This document shows, piece after piece, positions 51,714 to 60,095 of a stretch of 64,000 bases of DNA. The stretch is from Peribacillus frigoritolerans. GTDB lineage: Bacteria; Bacillota; Bacilli; Bacillales; Bacillaceae. How positions within the stretch are numbered: the stretch's first letter is position 1; the number at the start of each line of letters is the position of its first letter. The stretch spans positions 682,001 to 746,000 of the forward strand of contig NZ_SMZY01000002.1 of the NCBI RefSeq assembly GCF_004358755.1. Reading direction: 5' to 3'. The translations under genes and the position numbers were made by a program. The notes beneath the pieces are model-generated. The model was given only the letters and a program-made list of their open reading frames with translations. It was not told where the DNA came from and did no database searches.

Positions 51714-52085
51714 ATGAAAATTTTAAATGACTACTTTTATTTGTTCGATCAAGCAGGACAAGACACTAAAGCGATGGACGAGCTGCTGAGCTTATTTTCA
51801 CCGAAAGTTGAAATCGTCTTAAACGGAGCAAAACAAATTGGCTTTGAAAACTTCATTAAGGCTTTCTATTCAAACAACGCGGAAGTCAAACACATGTTTG
51901 AAAAATGGATGCTCAATGATCAGAGCGGATATTACGAAACGAACTGGGCTGTCTGCGGAAAAACGATTCAAGGGAAAGTCTATGCCTTATCCGGCATTGA
52001 TCGTGCCAAACTGAATGAAGAAGGGAAAATTGTCTACCTGGAAAATATCCCATCAGATAAAACCATTTTTAACAAGTACTCTTAA
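51714..52085 (+). CDS. SnoaL/NTF2-like small protein
   Basis: A 123-residue cone-fold protein of the NTF2/SnoaL superfamily. It opens LNDYFYLFDQAGQDTKAMDE and ends YLENIPSDKTIFNKY. Such folds serve as isomerases, cyclases or ligand binders; the role here is unknown. GGCGGGAT lies close before the ATG. It is divergent from the hxlR-like gene across a palindrome. Confidence 0.75.
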   Translation: MKILNDYFYLFDQAGQDTKAMDELLSLFSPKVEIVLNGAKQIGFENFIKAFYSNNAEVKHMFEKWMLNDQSGYYETNWAVCGKTIQGKVYALSGIDRAKLNEEGKIVYLENIPSDKTIFNKYS

Positions 52086-52087
52086 TC

Positions 52088-52112
52088 AAGCTGGCAATTG
52101 CCGGCTTTTTTC
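52088..52112 (+). terminator. Terminator of the NTF2-like gene
   Basis: AGCTGGC / GCCGGCT with a 4-base loop, followed by TTTTTT. Confidence 0.8.
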
Positions 52113-52149
52113 AATTATAATTTCAAAAAAAGACTTTTCCAGTCAAAAC

Positions 52150-52190
52150 AAAAAACCTCAATCCAGTGTTCTCCACTTTATCAAGGTTTG
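52150..52190 (-). terminator. Terminator of desKR
   Basis: On the minus strand AAACCTTGAT and ATTGAGGTTT arms are followed by TTTTGTTTT, just after the desR stop. Confidence 0.65.
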
Positions 52191-52197
52191 CAGCCAT

Positions 52198-52797
52198 TTA
52201 TTTGAACCAGCCCTTTTCCTTCGATTGGGAAATGGCCTCTATTCGGTTTTTCACTTCGAGCTTTTCAAAGATGGTTGAGATATAGTTCCGGACGGTTCCA
52301 GCTTTTATGCTTAGTTCCTCGGCTATTTCTTTTGTGTTCATGCCGTCTGCAACCAGCTCCAGCACTTCTTTTTCCCGTTCCGTTAAGGGATTTTCTTCAC
52401 TATAGACATCATCCATGAGTTCTGGTGCATAGATTCGTCTTCCTTCCATTACGCTGCGGATGGAGCTTGCAAGCTCCTCGCTCGGGCTGTCTTTTAACAA
52501 GTAGGCACTTACGCCGGCTTTTACCGCACGCTGAAAGTATCCAGAACGTGAGAACGTTGTTAAGATAATCACTTTACAGCCTTCTGCCTTTAGCTGCTCA
52601 GCCGCTTCGAGTCCATTCATTCCAGGCATTTCAATGTCAGTGATGCATACATCCGGTTTGAATTTTTTCACAAGGGCAACAGCTTCTTCCCCGTTATTAG
52701 CCTTCCCTACAACTTCCATATCATCTTCCAAATTCAGCAGTGATCCTAATGCGCCCAATAGCATTTGCTGATCCTCTGCAATCACGATTCGGATCAT
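52198..52797 (-). CDS. desR: Response regulator DesR
   Basis: A 199-residue NarL-type regulator that activates the desaturase gene on cold shock. The receiver has the phospho-acceptor Asp in VCITDIEMPGMNG near residue 54, the Thr in IILTTFSRSG and Lys in YLLKDSPSEE. The LuxR-type helix-turn-helix is near residues 140-190 (NTKEIAEELSIKAGTVRNYI). It overlaps desK by 4 bases. The des-desK-desR order is the same as in B. subtilis. Confidence 0.93.
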   Translation of the reverse strand: MIRIVIAEDQQMLLGALGSLLNLEDDMEVVGKANNGEEAVALVKKFKPDVCITDIEMPGMNGLEAAEQLKAEGCKVIILTTFSRSGYFQRAVKAGVSAYLLKDSPSEELASSIRSVMEGRRIYAPELMDDVYSEENPLTEREKEVLELVADGMNTKEIAEELSIKAGTVRNYISTIFEKLEVKNRIEAISQSKEKGWFK

Positions 52798-53918
52798 ATG
52801 AGATCCTCCTTATCTTTTTGTTTTACATCATTCGGTACTTTTATAATGAGCGTGGTTCCTTTTTCTGACCTGATCTCGAGACTTCCATTTACAAATTCCA
52901 GGCGTTCTTTCATGCCGTTCAGCCCGTTTCCTTTTGTAAAATCACCCTCAGTAATGCTGCCGATTCCATCGTCACGAACCGTCATCACGATTCCGTCCCA
53001 AGTCTGTTCAACCCGGAAATAACAGGTTTTTGCCTTGCTGTGCCTCACAACATTGTTTACCGCTTCTTTTAAACACATGCTCAATATATTTTCAGTAAGC
53101 AAGGAAACATTAGAAAGTGCCGCATCCTGCTCAAGGACAAACTCGATTTCTGCTGCTTTTAAAATCTGTCTGACACGGACCATTTCTTCTTTAAGCCTGA
53201 TGCCCCGCATTTGTGAGACCATTTTTCTCACTTCGTTTAAGGCTGTCCTGGCAGTAGCTTGAACATCTTTTAATTCTTCACGTGCTTTTTCAGGATCTTT
53301 ATAAATTAATTTTCTGGCCAAATCACTTTTCAGACCAATCAGCGATAATTTTTGACCTAGCGTATCATGCAGATCACGGGCAATTCTCTGACGCTCTTCA
53401 AGCTTTACAAACTCCGAGATTTTCTTATTGGCATCTTCAAGCTTTTCTTCAAGCTGTCCCCTCTCCTTCTTATTATAGATATTAAAGGGAAGAAGAATGA
53501 CACTGATGCACGTGATTATAATAAACGGGAGCTGCTCTAAAAAAGATGCTTCCTGAAAAATGATACTGAAATTAATGGCAGCCGTGGTCACGACTAAATG
53601 GATGACATAAAGGGTAAGAAAAGCGATCCGGTCCCTCACATTTCCAATCAGGTATGCAATATAAAACGCAAAGTAGATATAAGTGTATAAATACATCGAT
53701 GTAAAGGAAATACCGATTAACAGACACGTCCATAGATAGACCGGCCATCCCTTTGAAATAAAAGCAAACCTGAAAATAATGAAAAATAAAATCGTTAAAG
53801 ATATGCCAATAATGATTTCAGCCGTTGAGGAGGATTGAAGAATAAAATAAAATGGCAGAATGCTGAGTACGGCCCATATATAAGGAGAAATTCCGTTATT
53901 AAAATATCGTTTAAACAT
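52794..53918 (-). CDS. desK: Membrane-thickness sensor kinase DesK
   Basis: A 374-residue HisKA_3 sensor kinase with about five membrane helices (to about residue 160), which sense lipid order. The phosphorylated His is in RIARDLHDTLGQKLSLIGL near residue 190, and the ATPase domain has AVNNVVRHSKAK and VRDDGIG motifs. It phosphorylates DesR in the cold. Downstream of des, separated by a terminator-like hairpin that should let part of the transcripts through. Confidence 0.93.
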   Translation of the reverse strand: MFKRYFNNGISPYIWAVLSILPFYFILQSSSTAEIIIGISLTILFFIIFRFAFISKGWPVYLWTCLLIGISFTSMYLYTYIYFAFYIAYLIGNVRDRIAFLTLYVIHLVVTTAAINFSIIFQEASFLEQLPFIIITCISVILLPFNIYNKKERGQLEEKLEDANKKISEFVKLEERQRIARDLHDTLGQKLSLIGLKSDLARKLIYKDPEKAREELKDVQATARTALNEVRKMVSQMRGIRLKEEMVRVRQILKAAEIEFVLEQDAALSNVSLLTENILSMCLKEAVNNVVRHSKAKTCYFRVEQTWDGIVMTVRDDGIGSITEGDFTKGNGLNGMKERLEFVNGSLEIRSEKGTTLIIKVPNDVKQKDKEDLI

Positions 53919-53956
53919 GATGGAAACTCCTTTTTACTAACTATTTTATCATAATA

Positions 53957-53990
53957 AAACACATGCAGCCTATTAAGACTGCATGTATTT
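53957..53990 (-). terminator. Terminator between des and desK
   Basis: ACATGCAG / CTGCATGT with a 10-base loop and GTTTTATT tail on the minus strand. Confidence 0.75.
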
Positions 53991-54001
53991 TCCAATTATT
54001 C

Positions 54002-55021
54002 TTATACTTGATGGCTGCTTCTCATTTTTGAGAGAGCTCTTATTTCTTTATACCCCACAAACTTTTTGCTTCTTTCATCCCATAGACGGAATTTCAACGA
54101 CTGCAAGCTAGTTGCAAGTGTAATCGTTGGAATGTTTTGAAGAGGCGCTGTGTTATTGTGTGCTTCTTCCAGAAGGTAGTTCGGCACCCTTGGGCTCAAG
54201 TGATGAACATGATGATAGCCGATATTGCCTGTAAGCCATTGAAGCGGCTTTGGAAGTTTATAGAATGAACTTCCTTCTACAGCTGCTTTTACATAATCCC
54301 AGTTTTCATCTTCTTCAAAATAAGAATCCTCAAATGTATGCTGTACATAGAAAAGCCATACACCCATAGATCCTGAGATTAAGAAAATTGGGCCCTGTAC
54401 TAAAAGAAACGCTTCCCATCCAATTGTGAGACACAGAGCAGCCGCTGCTGCAGCAATTAATGCATTCGTAAGGTAAGTGTTCATTTTCTCGCCTTTTTTT
54501 GCACCTTTTTTATTAAAACGGTTCTTGAAAAGAAAAACGTAGGTTGGTCCAATTCCGAACATCACAAGCGGATTGCGGTATAAACGGTACGCAATTCTGC
54601 GCCACATCGGCTCTGCCAAATATTCATCCACTGTCAGAACCCAAATATCGCCTGTTCCGCGTTTATCTAAATTACTGCTTGTTGCATGATGGATTGAATG
54701 ATCATGCTGCCATTGGCTGTAAGGAAACAGGGTTAAAACACCTGTAATTGTACCAAGGATTTTATTTGCTTTTCGGTTCTTAAAGAACGAGTGATGACAG
54801 CAGTCATGAAAAATAATGAAAATTCTTGTTAAAAATCCGGCAGCAAGGACAGCGAATCCAAGCGTCAGGAAGTATGAAATCGACAGACTCTGATACGCAA
54901 GCGCCCAAAGGATAAAGAAGGGCCCTAATGTATTGATTATCTGCATAATGCTTGCTTTCGTATTTGCTTTTTCATATGGAGCTACTTGTTTTCGTAAGTT
55001 TCTTTGCAATTCTTTGCTCAT
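54002..55021 (-). CDS. des: Acyl-lipid fatty acid desaturase Des
   Basis: A 339-residue membrane di-iron desaturase that introduces a double bond into phospholipid acyl chains. The three histidine boxes are HDCCHHSFF near residue 72, HDHSIHHATS near 105 and HHVHHLSP near 270. Membrane helices flank them. It is the first gene of des-desK-desR. A DesR-type inverted repeat lies upstream at 55095-55111, ahead of a TATAAT at 55056-55061 with a weak -35, as expected for an activated promoter. Confidence 0.94.
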   Translation of the reverse strand: MSKELQRNLRKQVAPYEKANTKASIMQIINTLGPFFILWALAYQSLSISYFLTLGFAVLAAGFLTRIFIIFHDCCHHSFFKNRKANKILGTITGVLTLFPYSQWQHDHSIHHATSSNLDKRGTGDIWVLTVDEYLAEPMWRRIAYRLYRNPLVMFGIGPTYVFLFKNRFNKKGAKKGEKMNTYLTNALIAAAAAALCLTIGWEAFLLVQGPIFLISGSMGVWLFYVQHTFEDSYFEEDENWDYVKAAVEGSSFYKLPKPLQWLTGNIGYHHVHHLSPRVPNYLLEEAHNNTAPLQNIPTITLATSLQSLKFRLWDERSKKFVGYKEIRALSKMRSSHQV

Positions 55022-55055
55022 AGTTTTTGATTCCCTTCGTAATAAGGTAATTCAA

Positions 55056-55061
55056 ATTATA
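55056..55061 (-). promoter_or_regulatory. -10 element of the des promoter
   Basis: TATAAT on the minus strand. The 17-base-spaced -35 position reads TGCACA, a poor match consistent with activator dependence. Confidence 0.55.
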
Positions 55062-55094
55062 GACGCAATCCAATCCTCTGTGCAGACATAGGTG

Positions 55095-55111
55095 TCATGT
55101 TAGATACATGA
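55095..55111. promoter_or_regulatory. Candidate DesR binding site
   Basis: TCATG, 7 bases, CATGA, followed at 55117-55121 by another GTCAT. It lies about 35 to 60 bases upstream of the des -10, where DesR acts in B. subtilis. Confidence 0.65.
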
Positions 55112-55301
55112 TAAATGTCATATAGGGAATGGAGATGATTTCCACATTCATTTTCTGCAGGTTGAAAATATTCTATACATTTTTTTTTAGATTAAAAAAT
55201 CGTTTCTATTTTTAAGAAGGAAATGAGGTATTTATGGAGAATTGAATTTAATGAACAGTACGTATGTTCTTGTAAATTAAAATCGGATGGGAGCTAATCA
55301 C

Positions 55302-55787
55302 ATGTATTTAACTGTACAGAGCTTTATCAGCGACTACAAAAATGAAGCAGCCGTCACACAAAAATTGCTGAATGCATTAACAGATGCTTCATTAATGCAA
55401 GAAATTGCACCCGGGCATCGTACTCTTGGTGAACTGGCATGGCATTTAGTGCCAGCTGGAGGAATGCTTGAACCAATGGGTGTTAAGATTCAGGCACCTG
55501 CAAACAATGAAGTCCCTGCTGCTGAAGAAATTGCGGACCAATACCGCGTCACGGTTCAATCGCTGCTGGATGGCATAAGTGATTGGGATGATGAGAAAAT
55601 GCAGGAAACGAAAGAAGTGTTTGGTTTTCAGTGGAAAAACGGAATGACATTATCTCTTTTCGTTAAACATGAAATCCACCATCGCGGACAGCTGACTGTC
55701 TTAATGCGTCAGGCAGGACTTCCAGTAACCGGCGCTTATGGACCTTCAAAAGAAGAATGGTCTGATATGGGAGCTCCGACGTCTTAA
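55302..55787 (+). CDS. DinB family protein (third of three)
   Basis: A 161-residue DinB-like four-helix protein. Metal-ligand candidates are in LGELAWHLVPAG near residue 47 and VKHEIHHRGQLTVLMRQAG near 130, the latter being the classic DinB HHxxQ-like end motif. ATG 55302 follows GGGAGC by 8 bases; ATG 55287 lacks an RBS. Divergent from des. The substrate, possibly a thiol, is unknown. Confidence 0.9.
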   Translation: MYLTVQSFISDYKNEAAVTQKLLNALTDASLMQEIAPGHRTLGELAWHLVPAGGMLEPMGVKIQAPANNEVPAAEEIADQYRVTVQSLLDGISDWDDEKMQETKEVFGFQWKNGMTLSLFVKHEIHHRGQLTVLMRQAGLPVTGAYGPSKEEWSDMGAPTS

Positions 55788-55797
55788 TTAAAATAGT

Positions 55798-55900
55798 GCA
55801 AGCACCTTAGTCAGCTCTTTTAAGGCAGAGAAGGATCCGCAATTATAGGCGCTAATTGCCAATACTTGCGGATCCGTGCTGACCGAGATGTTCAGGTGCT
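55798..55900 (+). repeat. Structured intergenic repeat, copy B
   Basis: It starts 11 bases after the dinB-like stop. AGCACCT and AGGTGCT ends can pair, as can inner GGATCCGCAA and TTGCGGATCC. It shares the core GCCAATACTTGCGGATCCGT and the overall layout with 20293-20415. Confidence 0.6.
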
Positions 55901-55947
55901 GAAACTGAACAGAAATACTAGATATGATCTCCTCTGCCCAGGTTTCA

Positions 55948-56460
55948 TTAATGAGCTGCTGCATGATGCTGTTTCGTTTTTTTCAGCCCTTGTTTTCGAT
56001 TTAAATTGTTTTTGATATATGGTATGACAAAGCGGTCAGCCCCGTAAAACCAGGTTACCGCACCGGCTGCCATCAAAATCATAGCTGCGGTATAGAGTAT
56101 TGGATTCGTGCTTGTTGTCCCTGCCAGCATGAAGTTCAGATTCATAAATGCACCTGCTAAAAGAGCCGGCAATGTTGCAAGTCCAACGATTAATGCGATT
56201 CCGACAAGTGCTTCACCCCATGGAACCAGAACATTAATCAGCTCAGCATTTGGTAATGCTGCATGTTTCAGAAAAGCCGCATACCAGCCTTGGACGGCAG
56301 GATGATCTCCGCCCGCTTTCACAATTGCTCCCTGCAGATACCCTGTTGCATCAAAACCGCCTGTAATTTTTCCAATGCCTGCTTCAAACCATTGTATTCC
56401 AAGCCATATTCGCAGAACCGTCCAAACAACTGCCATCTTTGTTCCTCTAAACCATGCCAT
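55948..56460 (-). CDS. DoxX family membrane protein (CatD-like)
   Basis: A 170-residue DoxX protein with four membrane helices. The opening RIWLGIQWFEAGIGKITGGF is typical, and NVLVPWGEALVGIALIVGL follows near residue 90. In B. subtilis the DoxX protein CatD pairs with CatE in thiol-reactive quinone and catechol detoxification; here catE lies 240 bases upstream on the same strand. ATG 56460 is chosen since GAGGAG is 9 bases before it; ATG 56469 is too close. Two identical palindromes bracket its promoter. Confidence 0.85.
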   Translation of the reverse strand: MAWFRGTKMAVVWTVLRIWLGIQWFEAGIGKITGGFDATGYLQGAIVKAGGDHPAVQGWYAAFLKHAALPNAELINVLVPWGEALVGIALIVGLATLPALLAGAFMNLNFMLAGTTSTNPILYTAAMILMAAGAVTWFYGADRFVIPYIKNNLNRKQGLKKTKQHHAAAH

Positions 56461-56475
56461 CTTAAACATCTCCTC

Positions 56476-56492
56476 TTTGTGAATATTTTCAC
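56476..56492. promoter_or_regulatory. Palindromic operator-like site 1 (Fnr/Rex-like)
   Basis: TTTGTGAATATTTTCAC, continuing ATAA. TGTGA-N6-TCACA is a perfect Fnr/CRP-type site; it also resembles Rex sites. It lies just upstream of the doxX RBS. Confidence 0.6.
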
Positions 56493-56535
56493 ATAATTAA
56501 TTAAAAAAAGGAAAATAATTTAACAAGCCAGCTTG

Positions 56536-56541
56536 TGTCAA
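56536..56541 (-). promoter_or_regulatory. -35 element of the doxX promoter
   Basis: TTGACA on the minus strand, with a loose TTATTT 17 bases on; it sits between the two palindromes. Confidence 0.5.
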
Positions 56542-56546
56542 GAAAG

Positions 56547-56563
56547 TTTGTGAATATTTTCAC
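56547..56563. promoter_or_regulatory. Palindromic operator-like site 2 (Fnr/Rex-like)
   Basis: The same 17 bases as site 1, continuing TAAC. TGTGA-N6-TCACT equals the Bacillus Fnr consensus. It lies just upstream of the -35 element; centre-to-centre distance to site 1 is 71 bases. Confidence 0.6.
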
Positions 56564-56656
56564 TAACTTTCTATACCCTTACTATACTCCGATTTATTAA
56601 GGAAAACAATCGCTTTCACAAAATGTTCATGGAATTTTTTTCTATGCAGTTTGGCA

Positions 56657-56694
56657 TAAAAAACAGCCTTACTGGCATCGCCAATAAGACTGCA
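56657..56694 (-). terminator. Terminator of catE
   Basis: GCAGTCTTATTGGC pairs with GCCAGTAAGGCTGT (with G-U pairs), followed by TTTTT on the minus strand. Confidence 0.8.
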
Positions 56695-56702
56695 TCATGT
56701 AT

Positions 56703-57551
56703 TCAAATTTTTAAGATAATCCGGTTTCCGGATGGATCTGCCGTAATAAAGTCAGCGTTTACTTTCGTAACCACTGCACCTAAGTCTTTTACTTGCTGAA
56801 TAGCTTTATTTCTAGCTTCTTCATCAGCATAGACGAGTGTAAACCATTTTAACCCGACGCTGTTTTCGGACGGAGCTTGAGCACCTTCTCCTGCCCAAGT
56901 ATTTAAACCGATATGGTGATGATAGCCGCCTGTTGACATGAAGAGAGCCTGTCTGCCATAACGGGTGACAACTTCAAATCCCAAACCTTTGCCATAAAAC
57001 TCTTCTGTATCCTTCAAATGTGAAACGTGCAGATGGATATGTCCCATTACAGTCTTTTCAGGAAGAACAGTCCAAGGTTCACCTTTCCCCTCAGCTAAGA
57101 CACTTTGTGCGTCAAGCGGTTCAGTCGCCATTGACACCTGACCCTCTTGCCATGTCCACTCAGATGCTGGCCGGTCTGCATAAATTTCAATGCCGTTGCC
57201 ATCAGGATCATTTAAATAAAGAGCTTCACTTACATAATGATCGGATGCACCAATCGGATAGCTGATCTGAACCAAATGCTGCAGCACTCTTCCTAAGTCT
57301 GAGCGCTTTGGAAGCAGCAAAGCAAAATGATAAAGCCCCGTTGTATGAGGCTGTTTAGGTGAAACATTATCCGGCTGCTCAAGTGACAGAAGAACCGTCT
57401 TGCCGTCAGCTGTCAAATTGGCATGCCTTTCAGTTTGATTAAGAATCTTAAAACCGATCACATCCTGATAAAACACTAATGCCCTGTTTAAATCCTGAAC
57501 TTTCATGCTGACTTGGCCAACATAGGTATGCGGGTGCTGATGAAACTCCAT
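56703..57551 (-). CDS. catE: Catechol-2,3-dioxygenase CatE (VOC family)
   Basis: A 282-residue extradiol dioxygenase with two vicinal-oxygen-chelate modules. The start region reads HPHTYVGQVSMKVQDLNRAL. Metal ligands fit His near residue 167 (VMGHIHLHVSHL), His near 211 (GGYHHHIGLN) and Glu near the end of the module (VSEALYLNDPDGNGIE is the N-terminal counterpart). It matches B. subtilis CatE, which breaks down catechol under control of the YodB/CatR regulators. A TTAC...GTAA palindrome of that type lies upstream at 57584-57600. Confidence 0.88.
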   Translation of the reverse strand: MEFHQHPHTYVGQVSMKVQDLNRALVFYQDVIGFKILNQTERHANLTADGKTVLLSLEQPDNVSPKQPHTTGLYHFALLLPKRSDLGRVLQHLVQISYPIGASDHYVSEALYLNDPDGNGIEIYADRPASEWTWQEGQVSMATEPLDAQSVLAEGKGEPWTVLPEKTVMGHIHLHVSHLKDTEEFYGKGLGFEVVTRYGRQALFMSTGGYHHHIGLNTWAGEGAQAPSENSVGLKWFTLVYADEEARNKAIQQVKDLGAVVTKVNADFITADPSGNRIILKI

Positions 57552-57583
57552 AAATGAATCCCCCTTTATGATCCCTTTTTCAA

Positions 57584-57600
57584 ACTTACTTTATGTAAGT
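57584..57600. promoter_or_regulatory. YodB/CatR-type operator upstream of catE
   Basis: ACTTAC, 5 bases, GTAAGT, about 33 bases before the catE ATG. DUF24-type regulators (YodB, CatR) bind TTAC-spacer-GTAA sites. Confidence 0.65.
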
Positions 57601-57740
57601 AATTATATTTTCGTAACTAATTTAAGTCAAGCAATATTTTACATTGACCGATAAATATATCACTTAATTTTATAGACTTCCCAAATTCTATCCATCATAC
57701 TTAATAGAAAAACTGAATGTTTATTAACTGAGGTGTTCTT

Positions 57741-58532
57741 ATGAAGCATCTAAAAAATCTTTTTCACTTTGGATTCCAGCAAACCATGTCATGCCTTTTT
57801 CCAGTGGTTATCTTTCTAACGCTCGCATTTACAAAATACATAGAAATTCCATTCATTGCCCGCTACGATCTCATTTTGCTGATTTGTCTTGCAGTTCAGA
57901 TTCTAATGATTCTTTTCAAGTACGAAACAGCAGATGAAGTGAAAGTCATTTTTGTCTTTCATCTTATTGGACTTGCTCTTGAACTTTATAAGGTGCAGAT
58001 GGGTTCGTGGGCTTACCCTGAAGAAGCTGTGAGCAAAGTATTCGGGGTACCATTGTACAGCGGATTTATGTATGCAAGTGTGGCAAGCTATATGTGCCAG
58101 GCATGGAGAAGAATGGATTTGCAGATCAGCAGCTGGCCGGCATCTTGGATTGTCGTGATTCTCGGAGCTGCTATCTACTTTAACTTTTATACGCATCATT
58201 ACATCTATGATGTGCGATGGATTTTGAAACTTCTAATCTTGCTTGTTTTTCTAAAAACGTTTGTCTCTTTCACTGTAAACAAAACAACCTATTTCATGCC
58301 TCTTACTTTATCTTTTTTTCTAATCGGATTCTTCATTTGGATTGCAGAAAATATTGCGACATTCTTTGGGGCATGGGCGTATCCAAACCAGCAGCAGCAA
58401 TGGGAAATTGTCCACATCGGCAAAATCAGCTCATGGCTGCTCCTTGTCATTGTCAGTTTTATGATTGTGGCTCAGTTGAAGCATGTTAAAGAGATCAGAA
58501 ATCATGTTGAAACTGTAACTGCTGATCAATGA
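57741..58532 (+). CDS. DUF817 family membrane protein
   Basis: A 263-residue membrane protein with about eight helices. Family landmarks are ELYKVQMGSWAYPEE near residue 80, VPLYSGFMYASVASYMCQAWRR-like segment near 105 and NIATFFGAWAYPNQQ near 215. The repeated GxWAYP motif in the two halves suggests an internal duplication. Function is unknown (YoaT-like). Divergent from catE; converges on the DUF4179 gene. Confidence 0.88.
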   Translation: MKHLKNLFHFGFQQTMSCLFPVVIFLTLAFTKYIEIPFIARYDLILLICLAVQILMILFKYETADEVKVIFVFHLIGLALELYKVQMGSWAYPEEAVSKVFGVPLYSGFMYASVASYMCQAWRRMDLQISSWPASWIVVILGAAIYFNFYTHHYIYDVRWILKLLILLVFLKTFVSFTVNKTTYFMPLTLSFFLIGFFIWIAENIATFFGAWAYPNQQQQWEIVHIGKISSWLLLVIVSFMIVAQLKHVKEIRNHVETVTADQ

Positions 58533-58547
58533 GCCATATTTAAATAC

Positions 58548-58582
58548 AAATCCCCTTTAAATTAATAAAGGGGATTTATTTT
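58548..58582. terminator. Bidirectional terminator
   Basis: AAATCCCCTTTA / TAAAGGGGATTT with a 6-base loop between convergent genes, with a T-rich tail toward 58582. Confidence 0.85.
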
Positions 58583-58589
58583 ATCTATC

Positions 58590-60095
58590 TTAATCATGAT
58601 TTAAATAAATAGGAATGAAAGACAAACCATTTTCTTTTCTTGCTACTTTAGCTTCTTCTGCATTTAAAGCCTGAATTTCACTAAGAATACCAGATGTTTC
58701 TGATATGGAAACTTCTATAACCTTTGAATTTTCATGATTTTTCACTTTTCCTATTACAGTTCTATCAATTGAAAATTCTTTTGGATATTTTTCAAGATAT
58801 AAATCCATTTCTTTTTTTTCATCATTCGTCAGTGGTTCTGCTGTAAATCCATTTTCAACTAACAATGTGTCTATTTTTGTTTTTTCATTCTCTTCCGCTT
58901 GTTTTTCTATAGTTCCACTTTTATTTAATGGGATTTTCATATCATTACCAACTTCAAGAATGCAGTTTTGGCGATCCTTAACCGGACCAAAAATCATTAT
59001 ATATTCGTCGTTAGCTCCGTCTACTTCACCCTTACTAAAAATCGGCTCCACTTTTTCGCCTGCTGATTTCAAAAATACACCAGATTTTTTATTGTCAACG
59101 GTATAACCGTATTTTTCATCTATTTTCCTTGCATTAAGGAATTTTTGTTCTAATTTACTTATTACCCTGTATTGCATTCCACTTTCATCTGTTTGGAGTT
59201 TCGTGTCAGATCCAGTAACAACCACTCTTGTTTCCAGCGCAGAAAACTCAACCTTTTTAATCTTGTATGTTTCTCTTTCAAAAGAGAAATTTTTGTTTAT
59301 TTCTACTGTTTTTCTTTTTGATATGGCAGATTTATCGAGTGTGAAACTAAGTGGCCAAATCGTATGAACTGTACTAGCCTCGTTGTCATCATATATGGTC
59401 AAGTTTTCAATTTCTAATCGAATGTTCTGTCCTTCATATTCTTTGATTGATTCAAAAGATTCGGCCTCAGCCACTTTATTTTCCTTACTATCGTAATACC
59501 TGCTTCCCCAACCCACATTATTTAATTTTTTTCGTTCATTTCCCACAATCAGGCTAATCGAAGTATCGCCTTCAAAAATATCTAGATAATAGTTCTTTAA
59601 ATTTGTTTTTTCACTTTGATAGGTCAGTAACAGTTTTGTCTCCTTATCATCCATCATCACCATTTCAAAATGCACTGTAATATCATGTTTCTTATCATAA
59701 AATGTTTGATCAAGAGCTTGACCAAATCCCAGGTTAATTGCAGTCCTAACACCTGTGTCATCAATATGTTTACTCGAAAATATGTTATCATAAACCTCCT
59801 GAATTACTGCTAATGCGGGTGTAAAAATTAATGTAGAGACAATAAACAAGCACACTACTATAGCTAATGAAAATCTTTTATAAAGAGTACTTCTTTTGTT
59901 AAAGGTGCTGACTTTTGCCTTTTTAGTATGTGTTGATAATATAGAGTATTTATTTCTCTCATTAGATTCCAACTTTTCAATATCAACTAAAATTCGGTTT
60001 TTTATTTCTAGTTTTTTTGTTTTATTCCACATTAAATCAGAATTTAGCTTCTTTAAGGGATTATCAAACTCAGTATCTTCGTATTGCTTCTTCAT
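58590..60095 (-). CDS. DUF4179 anti-sigma-factor-like membrane protein
   Basis: A 501-residue protein. A cytoplasmic N-terminal part of about 75 residues (the likely sigma-binding region) is followed by one membrane helix (about 78-98, SLAIVVCLFIVSTLIFTPAL). DUF4179 follows (about 100-210), then a long extracytoplasmic region. It is partnered with the ECF sigma gene, whose end it overlaps by 26 bases, the usual layout for a sigma/anti-sigma pair. AAAGGAGGG precedes the ATG. The signal it senses is unknown. Local base composition is more AT-rich than the neighbours. Confidence 0.85.
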   Translation of the reverse strand: MKKQYEDTEFDNPLKKLNSDLMWNKTKKLEIKNRILVDIEKLESNERNKYSILSTHTKKAKVSTFNKRSTLYKRFSLAIVVCLFIVSTLIFTPALAVIQEVYDNIFSSKHIDDTGVRTAINLGFGQALDQTFYDKKHDITVHFEMVMMDDKETKLLLTYQSEKTNLKNYYLDIFEGDTSISLIVGNERKKLNNVGWGSRYYDSKENKVAEAESFESIKEYEGQNIRLEIENLTIYDDNEASTVHTIWPLSFTLDKSAISKRKTVEINKNFSFERETYKIKKVEFSALETRVVVTGSDTKLQTDESGMQYRVISKLEQKFLNARKIDEKYGYTVDNKKSGVFLKSAGEKVEPIFSKGEVDGANDEYIMIFGPVKDRQNCILEVGNDMKIPLNKSGTIEKQAEENEKTKIDTLLVENGFTAEPLTNDEKKEMDLYLEKYPKEFSIDRTVIGKVKNHENSKVIEVSISETSGILSEIQALNAEEAKVARKENGLSFIPIYLNHD

